DNA of 63,226 nt from Comamonadaceae bacterium. Lineage in GTDB: Bacteria; Pseudomonadota; Gammaproteobacteria; Burkholderiales; Burkholderiaceae_C. Below the pieces are notes generated by a model. It saw nothing but the letters and a program-made list of their open reading frames with translations. It was not told the origin of the DNA and made no database searches. Every line of letters starts with the position of its first letter. Position 1 is the first letter of the stretch. The position numbers and the translations under genes are program-made. Positions 8,393 to 15,943 of the stretch are shown here, piece by piece. Location: assembly GCA_027490925.1 (NCBI GenBank), contig JAIXXF010000021.1:1-63226 (forward strand). The letters run 5' to 3'.

Positions 8393-9202
8393 ATGCACCC
8401 TGCCGAGACCACCCCCCCTGTTCTGGCGCAGCGTGACGCACGAGGCGTGCTGACGCTGACCTTGAACCGACCCCACCAGTTCAACGCGCTGGGCGAAGAA
8501 ATGCTCACTGCACTGCAGACCGAACTGGATGCCGCCGCCCGCGACCCGGCCCTTCGGGTGGTCGTGTTGGCCGCCAAGGGCAAGGCGTTTTGCCCTGGCC
8601 ACAACCTCAAAGAGATGGTGGCCCAGCCCGAGCTGGCCTATTACCAGCGTCTGTTCGCCCATTGCAGCCGCATGATGCTGTCGTTGCAACAATTGCCGGT
8701 CCCGGTGATCGCGCGGGTGCAAGGCATGGCCACCGCTGCCGGTTGTCAGTTGGTGGCCCAGTGCGACTTGGCTGTGGCTTCGACCGGTGCGAGCTTCGCA
8801 GTCAGTGGCGTCAACCATGGCCTCTTTTGCGCAACGCCGAGCGTGCCGTTGTCGCGCAATGTTGGCGCCAAGCAGGCGATGGAAATGCTGCTCACGGGCG
8901 ACTTCATAGGGCCAGACGAGGCCCGAGAGCGCGGTTTGGTCAACCGCGTCTGCCCGCCCGATCAGCTGGATGCTGTGGTGGAGCAACTGGTAACCAGTAT
9001 TCTGCGCAAGCCGCGCGTGGCCGTGGCCATGGGCAAAGCCTTGTTTTATCAACAACGCGAAATGGGTCTGGCCGCCGCCTACCAGTTGGCGGGCCAAACC
9101 ATGGCCGTGAACTTGATGGATGCCTCCGCGCAAGAAGGCATTTTGGCCTTTACCGAAAAACGGCTGCCCCGCTGGCGCGCGGCGAGCGGAGACGGCGCAT
9201 GA
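8393..9202 (+). CDS. Crotonase-superfamily protein, ECHDC3-like
   Basis: 269 aa. The enoyl-CoA hydratase/isomerase fold is clear: NRPHQFNAL near 25-33, the oxyanion-hole strands GKAFCPGHNLKEM and GMATAAGCQL, and TGDFIGPDEARERGLVNRV. The C-terminal part (GKALFYQQREMGLAAAYQL, EGILAFTEKR) resembles mammalian ECHDC3. Both glutamates used for hydration in rat crotonase (E144, E164) are replaced, by Q119 in AGCQL and by G139 in AVSGVNHG. It is therefore unlikely to be a true enoyl-CoA hydratase and may act as another acyl-CoA enzyme or binding protein. ATG 8393 chosen over the in-frame TTG 8375 that overlaps the upstream stop. Its TGA overlaps the ATG of the channel gene. Confidence 0.82.
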   Translation: MHPAETTPPVLAQRDARGVLTLTLNRPHQFNALGEEMLTALQTELDAAARDPALRVVVLAAKGKAFCPGHNLKEMVAQPELAYYQRLFAHCSRMMLSLQQLPVPVIARVQGMATAAGCQLVAQCDLAVASTGASFAVSGVNHGLFCATPSVPLSRNVGAKQAMEMLLTGDFIGPDEARERGLVNRVCPPDQLDAVVEQLVTSILRKPRVAVAMGKALFYQQREMGLAAAYQLAGQTMAVNLMDASAQEGILAFTEKRLPRWRAASGDGA

Positions 9203-10485
9203 CCGAGCTGCAACATCTGCTGGACGACCTCACCAATACCCGCATTTGGTTGGAGCTGGCGGCGCTGGCCGCGTCCATGCTGACGGCTTGGGTGGTGTGT
9301 CACCTTTTGAGGCGGGGGCAGTCCAAATCCTCGGTGTGGTTCGGTCGTTACACGCTCGACGGCTTTTTGTTTCCGCTGCTGGCTTTGGCGCTGGTCTACA
9401 TGGCCAAATTGGCTGTGGCTCAGTACCAGCCCGTGGCCCTGTTGCGCGTGGCTGTACCGGTGTTTGTGTCGTTGGCGGTCATTCGCCTCGTGGCGCTGGT
9501 GCTCAAAGGGGTGTTCCCCAACTCGGGCTGGGTCCGCCTGGTGGAGCGCTTTGTTTCATGGGTGGCCTGGATTGGCGCCGTGCTGTGGATCGTTGGCCTG
9601 CTGCCCTCTTTGCTGGCCGAGTTGGACACCATCACCCTGGCGTTCGGAAAAACCAAAGTGTCGCTGCGCACCATGTTAGAAGGCGTTGTCTCCAGCAGCG
9701 TGGTGTTGGTGGTGGTGTTGTGGATTTCCGGCGCGATCGAGTCCAGGCTGTTGCGCAGCCACGTGAGCGATCTGTCCATGCGCAAAGTGGCCAGCAATGT
9801 GACCCGGTCGCTGTTGTTGTTGGTTGGCTTCCTGTTCGTGTTGTCTGCCATTGGTGTGGACCTGACCGCGCTGTCGGTGCTCGGCGGCGCGTTGGGCGTT
9901 GGCCTGGGCTTTGGCTTGCAAAAACTGGCTGCCAATTACGTCAGTGGTTTTGTGATCTTGCTGGAGCGCTCTTTGCGCATTGGCGACACCGTGAAGGTGG
10001 ACGGTTTTGAAGGCGTGGTGAGCGACATCAAGACCCGTTACACGCTCATCCGCTCATCCAGCGGCAGAGAGGCCATTGTTCCGAACGAAAAGCTCATCAC
10101 CGAGCGGGTGGAGAATTTGTCGCTCGCCGATTCGCGGGTGCTGTTGTCAACCGCCGTGGCCGTCGGTTACGACAGCGACGTTCCCACTGTGCAGGCGATA
10201 TTGAGAGACAGCGCCCTGGCCGCGCCACGCGTCTTGAGAGACCCCGCGCCCTCGGCACACCTGTCGGCTTTCGGCGCCGATGGACTCGAATTCACGCTGT
10301 GGTTCTGGATCGCCGATCCACAAAATGGGCAGTCCAACGTCCGCTCGGACATCTTGATCCAGGTCTTGAACGGCTTGCGCGCTGCCAACGTGGACATCCC
10401 CTACCCCCAGAGGGTGGTGCATTTGAAAGCCGGTCCGACCGCGACGCCACGCGACCCTTCGGACACTGCGGCGCTGGTCGACTGA
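9199..10485 (+). CDS. Mechanosensitive ion channel, MscS family
   Basis: 428 aa. Inner-membrane channel that opens under membrane tension to release solutes during hypo-osmotic shock. Five hydrophobic segments span residues ~20-240. The pore helix and β-domain junction are typical: GGALGVGLGFGLQKLAANYVSGFVILLER, then RIGDTVKVDGFEGVVSDI and the strand IVPNEKLITERVEN. The longer N-terminus resembles YbdG/YnaI-type paralogues rather than minimal MscS. The start ATG overlaps the crotonase stop (ATGA), so translation is probably coupled. No functional link between the channel and the two upstream enzymes is known to me. Confidence 0.88.
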   Translation: MTELQHLLDDLTNTRIWLELAALAASMLTAWVVCHLLRRGQSKSSVWFGRYTLDGFLFPLLALALVYMAKLAVAQYQPVALLRVAVPVFVSLAVIRLVALVLKGVFPNSGWVRLVERFVSWVAWIGAVLWIVGLLPSLLAELDTITLAFGKTKVSLRTMLEGVVSSSVVLVVVLWISGAIESRLLRSHVSDLSMRKVASNVTRSLLLLVGFLFVLSAIGVDLTALSVLGGALGVGLGFGLQKLAANYVSGFVILLERSLRIGDTVKVDGFEGVVSDIKTRYTLIRSSSGREAIVPNEKLITERVENLSLADSRVLLSTAVAVGYDSDVPTVQAILRDSALAAPRVLRDPAPSAHLSAFGADGLEFTLWFWIADPQNGQSNVRSDILIQVLNGLRAANVDIPYPQRVVHLKAGPTATPRDPSDTAALVD

Positions 10486-10533
10486 CTCCGGGTCAGACGC
10501 AGGGGCATTGAGCCCATAGCCACCAGCGGTCGT

Positions 10534-10539
10534 TATAAT
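10534..10539 (+). promoter_or_regulatory. Probable -10 box of the etfBA promoter
   Basis: A perfect TATAAT lies 140 bp before etfB. No good -35 is seen at 16-18 bp: TTGAGC at 10508-10513 would leave a 20-bp spacer. The adjoining dyad begins one base downstream, so the promoter would be repressible. Confidence 0.45.
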
Positions 10540-10561
10540 AAAAAGAACGGTCGTGCTTTTT
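10540..10561 (+). promoter_or_regulatory. TetR-type operator upstream of etfBA
   Basis: A 22-bp imperfect dyad: AAAAAG-A-ACG-GT-CGT-G-CTTTTT. Arms AAAAAG/CTTTTT and ACG/CGT match, with two mismatched positions per half. The ACGNNCGT core is typical of TetR-family operators that control fatty-acid or branched-chain acyl-CoA genes in Betaproteobacteria. It directly follows the -10 box, ideal for repression. The regulator itself is not in this window. Confidence 0.5.
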
Positions 10562-10678
10562 TAGCATGCGTGCGGTCAGCGCTGTGTCAGTGGGGGCTGG
10601 CAGCCCGCCAAGCACCACGCTGGCGATAGAATGCGGCGTTCCGTTCCTTACGAATCAACAACAACTGGAGCCTCCTCA

Positions 10679-11428
10679 ATGAAGGTCTTGGTCGCAGTCA
10701 AACGCGTGGTGGATTACAACGTGAAGGTCCGTGTGAAATCGGACAATTCGGGCGTGGACATCGCCAACGTCAAGATGAGCATGAACCCATTCGACGAAAT
10801 CGCCGTGGAAGAGGCGGTGCGCTTGAAAGAAAAGGGCGTGGTCAGCGAGGTGATCGCGGTGTCTTGCGGTGTGGCCCAGTGCCAAGAGACCTTGCGAACC
10901 GCCATGGCCATCGGTGCCGATCGCGGGATTTTGGTGGAAACCAGCGAGGACTTGCAGCCCCTGGCGGTGGCCAAGCTGCTCAAGGCGCTGGTGGACAAAG
11001 AGCAACCCAGCTTGGTGATCCTTGGCAAGCAAGCGATCGACGACGATTGCAACCAAACCGGTCAGATGTTGGCGGCTTTGGCGGGTTTGCCTCAGGCAAC
11101 GTTCGCCAGCAAGGTGGACATTGCGGATGGCAAAGCCTCGGTCACCCGCGAGGTGGATGGCGGCCTGGAAACCTTGTCGGTCAGCTTGCCTGCCGTGGTC
11201 ACCACCGACTTGCGCCTCAATGAGCCGCGCTACGTGACCCTGCCCAACATCATGAAGGCCAAGAAGAAGCCGCTGGAAACCGTCAAGCCCGAAGACCTCG
11301 GCGTGGACGTGGCGCCCCGGCTCAAGACCCTCAAGGTCACCGAGCCACCCAAGCGCAGCGCTGGCATCAAAGTGAGCGACGTGGCCGCGTTGGTCACCAA
11401 ACTGAAAAATGAAGCGAAGGTAATCTGA
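10679..11428 (+). CDS. etfB: Electron transfer flavoprotein subunit beta
   Basis: 249 aa. The smaller ETF subunit, which carries AMP and takes electrons from acyl-CoA dehydrogenases to ETF-ubiquinone oxidoreductase. The N-terminus [19 protein letters not shown], the segment [18 protein letters not shown] and the nucleotide-loop region [16 protein letters not shown] are diagnostic. The ATG at 10679 is preceded by GGAG at 8-base spacing; an upstream in-frame ATG (10631) would add 16 unconserved residues. One base separates its stop from the etfA start. Likely controlled by the TetR-type dyad at 10540-10561. Confidence 0.95.
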   Translation: MKVLVAVKRVVDYNVKVRVKSDNSGVDIANVKMSMNPFDEIAVEEAVRLKEKGVVSEVIAVSCGVAQCQETLRTAMAIGADRGILVETSEDLQPLAVAKLLKALVDKEQPSLVILGKQAIDDDCNQTGQMLAALAGLPQATFASKVDIADGKASVTREVDGGLETLSVSLPAVVTTDLRLNEPRYVTLPNIMKAKKKPLETVKPEDLGVDVAPRLKTLKVTEPPKRSAGIKVSDVAALVTKLKNEAKVI

Positions 11429-11429
11429 C

Positions 11430-12362
11430 ATGACCGCACTCGTTATTGCCGAACACGACAACGCCTCCGTCAAGGGCGCGACCCTCAACACCGTCACCGC
11501 CGCCGCTGCTTGCGGTGGCGATGTGCATGTGCTGGTGGCGGGTGCCGGCTCCGCCGCTGCTGCGGCGGCCGCGGCGCAGATCGCTGGCGTCAGCAAAGTG
11601 CTGCATGCCGACGCGCCTGGTCTGGCCCACGGCTTGGCTGAAAACGTTGCCGCGCAGGTGTTGGCCATCGCCAGTGGCTACAGCCATATCCTGTTTCCGG
11701 CGACCGCCTCTGGTAAGAATGTGGCGCCGCGTGTCGCCGCCAAGCTGGATGTCGCCCAAATTTCCGACATCACCAAAGTGGAGAGCCCCGACACTTTCGA
11801 GCGGCCCATCTACGCAGGCAACGCGATAGCCACCGTGCAAAGCAGCGACGCCACCAAGGTGATCACGGTGCGCACCACCGGATTCGATCCAGCGTCCGCA
11901 ACGGGCGGCTCGGCACCCGTGGAGGCGGTGTCCGCCACGGCAGACAACGGTTCCTCCTCCTTTGTGGGCAGCGAAATTGCCAAGAGCGATCGCCCGGAGC
12001 TCACCGCCGCCAAGATCATTGTGTCCGGCGGGCGGGCCTTGGGCAGCTCGGAAAAGTTCAACGAAGTGATGACGCCGCTGGCCGACAAACTGGGTGCCGC
12101 GTTGGGCGCTTCCCGCGCAGCCGTGGATGCGGGCTATGCGCCCAACGACTGGCAGGTTGGCCAGACCGGCAAGATCGTGGCGCCACAGTTGTACGTGGCT
12201 TGCGGCATCAGCGGTGCGATCCAGCACTTGGCCGGCATGAAAGACAGCAAGGTCATTGTTGCCATCAACAAAGACCCCGAGGCACCCATCTTCAGCGTCG
12301 CCGACTACGGCCTGGAAGCTGACCTGTTCGCTGCTGTGCCCGAGCTGATCAACAGCCTGTGA
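11430..12362 (+). CDS. etfA: Electron transfer flavoprotein subunit alpha
   Basis: 310 aa. The FAD-binding ETF subunit; forms a heterodimer with EtfB and shuttles electrons from fatty-acid and amino-acid dehydrogenases. The C-terminal FAD domain is well conserved: [52 protein letters not shown] and [16 protein letters not shown]. The first 190 residues are the degenerate N-terminal ETF fold. A short ribosome site (GAAGG) precedes the ATG. Followed at once by a strong terminator, so etfBA is a two-gene unit, although the acyl-CoA dehydrogenase that likely feeds it is next door. Confidence 0.95.
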   Translation: MTALVIAEHDNASVKGATLNTVTAAAACGGDVHVLVAGAGSAAAAAAAAQIAGVSKVLHADAPGLAHGLAENVAAQVLAIASGYSHILFPATASGKNVAPRVAAKLDVAQISDITKVESPDTFERPIYAGNAIATVQSSDATKVITVRTTGFDPASATGGSAPVEAVSATADNGSSSFVGSEIAKSDRPELTAAKIIVSGGRALGSSEKFNEVMTPLADKLGAALGASRAAVDAGYAPNDWQVGQTGKIVAPQLYVACGISGAIQHLAGMKDSKVIVAINKDPEAPIFSVADYGLEADLFAAVPELINSL

Positions 12363-12375
12363 GCCTCAATTGAAT

Positions 12376-12401
12376 GGGCGTCCTGCGGACGCCCTTTTTT
12401 T
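12376..12401 (+). terminator. Rho-independent terminator after etfA
   Basis: GGGCGTCC pairs with GGACGCCC around TGC and is followed by seven or more T. It separates etfBA from the acyl-CoA dehydrogenase gene. Confidence 0.9.
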
Positions 12402-12422
12402 ATCTGTATTTTGGAGACAAGA

Positions 12423-14213
12423 ATGAGCTACATCGCCCCCGTCAAAGACATGTTGTTCAACATCAAGCACCTGGCCGATATCGACCAGGTCGCGCAGATC
12501 CCTGGCTTTGAAGACGCCGGGTATGACACCGCCCAGGCGGTGCTCGAAGAGTCTGCCAAGTTCAACGAGGGCGTGCTGTCTCCGCTCAATTGGGAAGGGG
12601 ACAAAAACCCGTCCAGCCTGAAAGACGGTGTGGTCACCACCACCCCCGGTTTCAAAGACGCGTTCAAGCAGTTTGCCGAAGGCGGCTGGCAAGGCCTGCA
12701 GCACCCCACCGACTTCGGTGGCCAGGGCCTGCCCAAAACCATTGGCGCTGCGTGCATCGAGATGTGCAACAGCGCCAACATGAGCTTTGCCCTGTGCCCG
12801 CTGCTGACCGACGGCGCGATCGAAGCGCTGCTGACCGCAGGTTCAGACGAACTGAAGGCGATCTACCTCGAGAAACTGGTCAGCGGTCAGTGGACCGGCA
12901 CCATGAACCTGACCGAGCCCCAAGCCGGGTCCGATTTGGCCGCCGTGCGCAGCCGCGCCGAGCCGCAGCCCGATGGCACATACAAGGTGTTCGGCACCAA
13001 GATCTACATCACCTACGGTGAGCACGATATGGCCGAGAACATCGTCCATCTGGTGCTGGCGCGCGTGAGCGGCGCGCCTGAAGGTGTGAAGGGCATCAGC
13101 CTTTTTGTGGTGCCCAAGTTTTTGGTGAATGCCGACGGCTCGGTGGGGGCGCGCAACGACGTTCACTGCGTCAGCATCGAACACAAAATGGGCATCAAGG
13201 CATCGCCCACAGCCGTGCTGCAGTATGGCGACCATGGCGGTGCGATCGGCTACTTGGTGGGCCAGGAAAACCGCGGTCTGGAGTACATGTTCATCATGAT
13301 GAACGCCGCACGTTATGCCGTGGGCGTGCAAGGCGTTGCCATCGCTGAGCGTGCCTATCAGAAGGCCGCCGCGTTTTCGCGCGATCGGGTTCAAGGGCGT
13401 CCAGTGGACGGTTCCTTGCCAGGCGCTGGCCCCATCCTGCATCACCCCGACGTGCGCCGCATGTTGATGACCATGCGGGCATACACCGAGGGTTGCCGGG
13501 CGATGGCCATCACGGCCGCAGCCGCTTATGACGCGGCCCATGCACACCCTGACGCGGAAGTCCGCAAACAAAACCAGGCGTTCTACGAGTTCTTGGTCCC
13601 ACTCGTCAAAGGCTACAGCACCGAAATGAGTCTGGCGGTGACCAGCTTGGGCGTGCAGGTGCACGGGGGCATGGGGTTCATTGAAGAAACCGGTGCTGCC
13701 CAGTACTACCGCGATGCCAAGATCTTGACGATCTATGAGGGCACGACTGCGATTCAGGCCAATGATTTGGTGGGCCGCAAGACCGCACGCGACGGCGGCG
13801 CAACCGCCAAAGGCATTGCCGCACAGATGGCGCAAACCGAAGCAGAGTTGGCCAAGCGCAGCAGCGTGGCCGCGCGCGCCATGCACAAGCGTTTGAAAGC
13901 CGCCCGGGAAGCCTTTTTGGACGTGGTGGACTTTGTTGCAGGCAACACCAAAGCCTCGCCCAACGCCGTGTTTGCGGGCAGCGTGCCCTACCTGATGCTG
14001 GCCGGTAACGTGATTTCGGGCTGGCAGATGGCCCGCGCCTTGATGGTGGCTGAGGACGAACTGGCCGCTGGCAACGACGCAGCCTTCATGCAGGCGAAGA
14101 TCACCACCGCCCGCTTCTACGCCGACCACATCCTGAGCCAGGTCCCTGGCGTGCGCGACAGCATCGTCGAAGGCGCAGACGGCGTCACCGACATGGCGCT
14201 CGAGGCGTTCTGA
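12423..14213 (+). CDS. Acyl-CoA dehydrogenase, large (~600 aa) type
   Basis: 596 aa. FAD enzyme that forms the trans-2,3 double bond of acyl-CoA and passes electrons to ETF. Domain order: an extra N-terminal segment (1-~40), the ACAD N-terminal helices, the middle domain with MNLTEPQAGSDLAAV and the substrate/FAD loop, the C-terminal helical domain with LGVQVHGGMGFIEETGAAQYYRDAKILTIYEGT (given here as GVQVHGGMGFIEETG and ILTIYEGTTAIQ), and a C-terminal extension. The catalytic base is likely the Glu in IYEGT, near residue 438. The length and extension match the DmdC/PA-type subfamily often named 3-methylmercaptopropionyl-CoA dehydrogenase, but sequence alone does not prove that substrate. GGAGAC precedes ATG 12423. 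Adjacency to etfBA fits the role. Confidence 0.88.
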   Translation: MSYIAPVKDMLFNIKHLADIDQVAQIPGFEDAGYDTAQAVLEESAKFNEGVLSPLNWEGDKNPSSLKDGVVTTTPGFKDAFKQFAEGGWQGLQHPTDFGGQGLPKTIGAACIEMCNSANMSFALCPLLTDGAIEALLTAGSDELKAIYLEKLVSGQWTGTMNLTEPQAGSDLAAVRSRAEPQPDGTYKVFGTKIYITYGEHDMAENIVHLVLARVSGAPEGVKGISLFVVPKFLVNADGSVGARNDVHCVSIEHKMGIKASPTAVLQYGDHGGAIGYLVGQENRGLEYMFIMMNAARYAVGVQGVAIAERAYQKAAAFSRDRVQGRPVDGSLPGAGPILHHPDVRRMLMTMRAYTEGCRAMAITAAAAYDAAHAHPDAEVRKQNQAFYEFLVPLVKGYSTEMSLAVTSLGVQVHGGMGFIEETGAAQYYRDAKILTIYEGTTAIQANDLVGRKTARDGGATAKGIAAQMAQTEAELAKRSSVAARAMHKRLKAAREAFLDVVDFVAGNTKASPNAVFAGSVPYLMLAGNVISGWQMARALMVAEDELAAGNDAAFMQAKITTARFYADHILSQVPGVRDSIVEGADGVTDMALEAF

Positions 14214-14215
14214 TT

Positions 14216-14258
14216 GCTACGCTATTGATAGCAACTAAGCATTGTACTGAGGGGGGCT
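14216..14258 (-). repeat. Interspersed repeat, copy 2 (intergenic, 43 nt)
   Basis: Read on the minus strand the core runs from AGCCCCCC to TTGCTATCAATAGCGTAGC. It is one base longer than the other copies. It starts two bases after the acyl-CoA dehydrogenase stop and is the only copy not inside a coding sequence. GGGGGGCTGGCGCCCCCT, overlapping its edge, forms a short hairpin that might also act as a weak terminator. Confidence 0.65.
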
Positions 14259-14300
14259 GGCGCCCCCTCACGCACCTAAACAGGTTGGATTGGACCCAGG

Positions 14301-15266
14301 ATGTCAAAATTGCCCGCAGCGTTGAGCAGGTTGTCCCTACCGGTGATCGGCTCGCCCCTGTTCATCATCAGCAACCCCAAGCTGGTCATTGCGCAATGCC
14401 AGGCGGGCATCATTGGCAGCATGCCCGCGCTGAACGCCCGACCCGCGTCGCAATTGGACGACTGGCTCGCGGAAATCACCGAGACGCTGGCCGCGTACAA
14501 CCGGGCGAACCCCGACAAGCCTGCTGCCCCCTTTGCGATCAACCAAATCGTGCACAAGTCGAACGACCGGCTGGAGCACGATATGGAGGTCTGCATCAAG
14601 CACAAGGTGCCGGTGTACATCACCTCCCTGGGTGCTCGCGAAGACATCAACGCCGCGGCCCATGCCAGCGGGGCTGTGGTGCTGCACGACATCATCAACA
14701 ACAAGTTCGCCCACAAGGCCGTTGAGAAGGGTGCCGACGGGTTGATCGCGGTGGCTGCAGGTGCTGGTGGCCACGCCGGAGTCAAGAGCCCGTTCGCGCT
14801 GATTCAGGAAGTGCGTGAATGGTTCGACGGCCCGTTGGCACTCAGCGGTTCCATCTCCACTGGCGGTGCCGTGCTGGCCGCGCAAGCCATGGGGGCAGAT
14901 TTTGCTTACATTGGCTCGGCCTTCATCGCCACCACGGAAGCCCGTGCCGCGGACGATTACAAGCAAGCGATTGTGGACGGTACCAGCGACGACATCGTCT
15001 ATAGCAACCTGTTCACTGGTGTGCATGGCAACTATTTGGCCCCCAGCATCCGTGCCGCGGGCATGGATCCCGACAACCTTCCAGTCAGCGACCCGAGCGC
15101 GATGAACTTTGGTGGCGACAAGCCCAAGGCCTGGAAAGAGATTTGGGGTTGTGGCCAAGGCATCGGTGCGGTGAAAGAGGTGGTCGGTGCGGGAGACCTG
15201 GTGGCGCGTTTGCGCCGCGAGTACGAAGCCGCCAAGGCACGCGTGTTGGCCCCCTCTCTGGTCTGA
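14301..15266 (+). CDS. NAD(P)H-dependent flavin oxidoreductase / nitronate monooxygenase family
   Basis: 321 aa. FMN TIM-barrel protein of the NPD/NMO family. N-terminal strand LPVIGSPLFIISNPKLV, then HDIINNKFAHKAVEKGADGLIAV followed by the FMN-phosphate loop AAGAGGHAG, GSISTGGAVLAAQAMGADFAYIGSAFIAT, and a C-terminal lid. Members oxidise nitronates or act as NADH:quinone reductases; the proposed catalytic histidine of class I NMOs is plausibly the one in GAGGHAG. It follows the acyl-CoA dehydrogenase by 87 bp, which contain a repeat copy, and is closed by its own terminator. In many Burkholderiales the gene sits with β-oxidation genes (recollection), so a link to lipid metabolism is possible. 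Confidence 0.82.
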   Translation: MSKLPAALSRLSLPVIGSPLFIISNPKLVIAQCQAGIIGSMPALNARPASQLDDWLAEITETLAAYNRANPDKPAAPFAINQIVHKSNDRLEHDMEVCIKHKVPVYITSLGAREDINAAAHASGAVVLHDIINNKFAHKAVEKGADGLIAVAAGAGGHAGVKSPFALIQEVREWFDGPLALSGSISTGGAVLAAQAMGADFAYIGSAFIATTEARAADDYKQAIVDGTSDDIVYSNLFTGVHGNYLAPSIRAAGMDPDNLPVSDPSAMNFGGDKPKAWKEIWGCGQGIGAVKEVVGAGDLVARLRREYEAAKARVLAPSLV

Positions 15267-15279
15267 ACCAGTCCAAACG

Positions 15280-15307
15280 AAAAAGCGCGCCGAGGGCGCG
15301 CTTTTTT
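15280..15307 (+). terminator. Rho-independent terminator after the flavin oxidoreductase gene
   Basis: AAAAAGCGCGCC pairs with GGCGCGCTTTTTT around GAG: a 7-bp GC stem flanked by A and T runs. The symmetrical A/T flanks would also allow function on the minus strand for the lipoprotein transcript coming from the other side. Confidence 0.9.
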
Positions 15308-15401
15308 GTGACCAAGTCGGGTTGACCGCTTGCATTACAACCTTTGTGGGCCTTAGCGGGCGGGATGGGGTCCAGACCCTGCAGTGAATCGGTCCCATGG
15401 T

Positions 15402-15938
15402 TCACCGAAACCGAGCAAAGGCCTCTTCAGGGCTCAGGCGCACCACCTCCTGGAAACAGGCGCCATAGACCGTGTTGCGTTGCCCCTCGGCACCTGTGAG
15501 CTGTGCGGTGTAACTGTTGAGCTTGTCACGCTCCAGCTCGAAGCTGATGGCCACCGGCTGGTCCACACACACGGTTTCCAGGCGCCGCGGCCGAAATTCG
15601 GTGCATCGGGTGGTGGATGCCGGCCCGTTGTTCGTGGTGGTGCAGGTGACCTGCTTAGGGCCGAAGCGTTCCACGTCCTGGCAGCTGCGGTGCAGCCGGT
15701 AGCCTGCCGCCATCGCCGCGTTGACGTCTGCCACGGCGTTGCGAAGCTCGCGGATCTGGCGGTCCAGCGGCTCTGCCTGCTGGCTGCAAACTTTTTGCGC
15801 GCGCTGTGCGGGTGACATTTTCTGAAAATCTTCCAGTGTGGTGCACCCCGCCAGAGTGACTGCCAAGACCCCCCAAGCGGCCCACCTGGCCGCACGGCGC
15901 GGTGTGACAGCGGGGCGTTGCAACGGCAGCGGGCACAT
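15402..15938 (-). CDS. Small predicted outer-membrane lipoprotein
   Basis: 178 aa. I do not recognise the family. The N-terminus has basic residues, a hydrophobic core (WAAWGVLAVTL) and a good lipobox LAGC at 30-33, so it is probably exported, lipidated and cleaved before Cys33. The mature part starts TTLEDFQKMSPAQRAQKVC and contains six further cysteines, consistent with periplasmic disulfides, plus a threonine/asparagine-rich centre. The start is 5 bp downstream of the oligopeptidase stop, so the two are co-transcribed. A bidirectional terminator (15280-15307) lies beyond its stop. Confidence 0.7.
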   Translation of the reverse strand: MCPLPLQRPAVTPRRAARWAAWGVLAVTLAGCTTLEDFQKMSPAQRAQKVCSQQAEPLDRQIRELRNAVADVNAAMAAGYRLHRSCQDVERFGPKQVTCTTTNNGPASTTRCTEFRPRRLETVCVDQPVAISFELERDKLNSYTAQLTGAEGQRNTVYGACFQEVVRLSPEEAFARFR

Positions 15939-15943
15939 TGCGG

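Noticed and set aside
10508-10539. Full σ70 promoter TTGAGC - 20 bp - TATAAT before etfB
   Set aside because: The spacer is too long; only the -10 box is kept as a feature.
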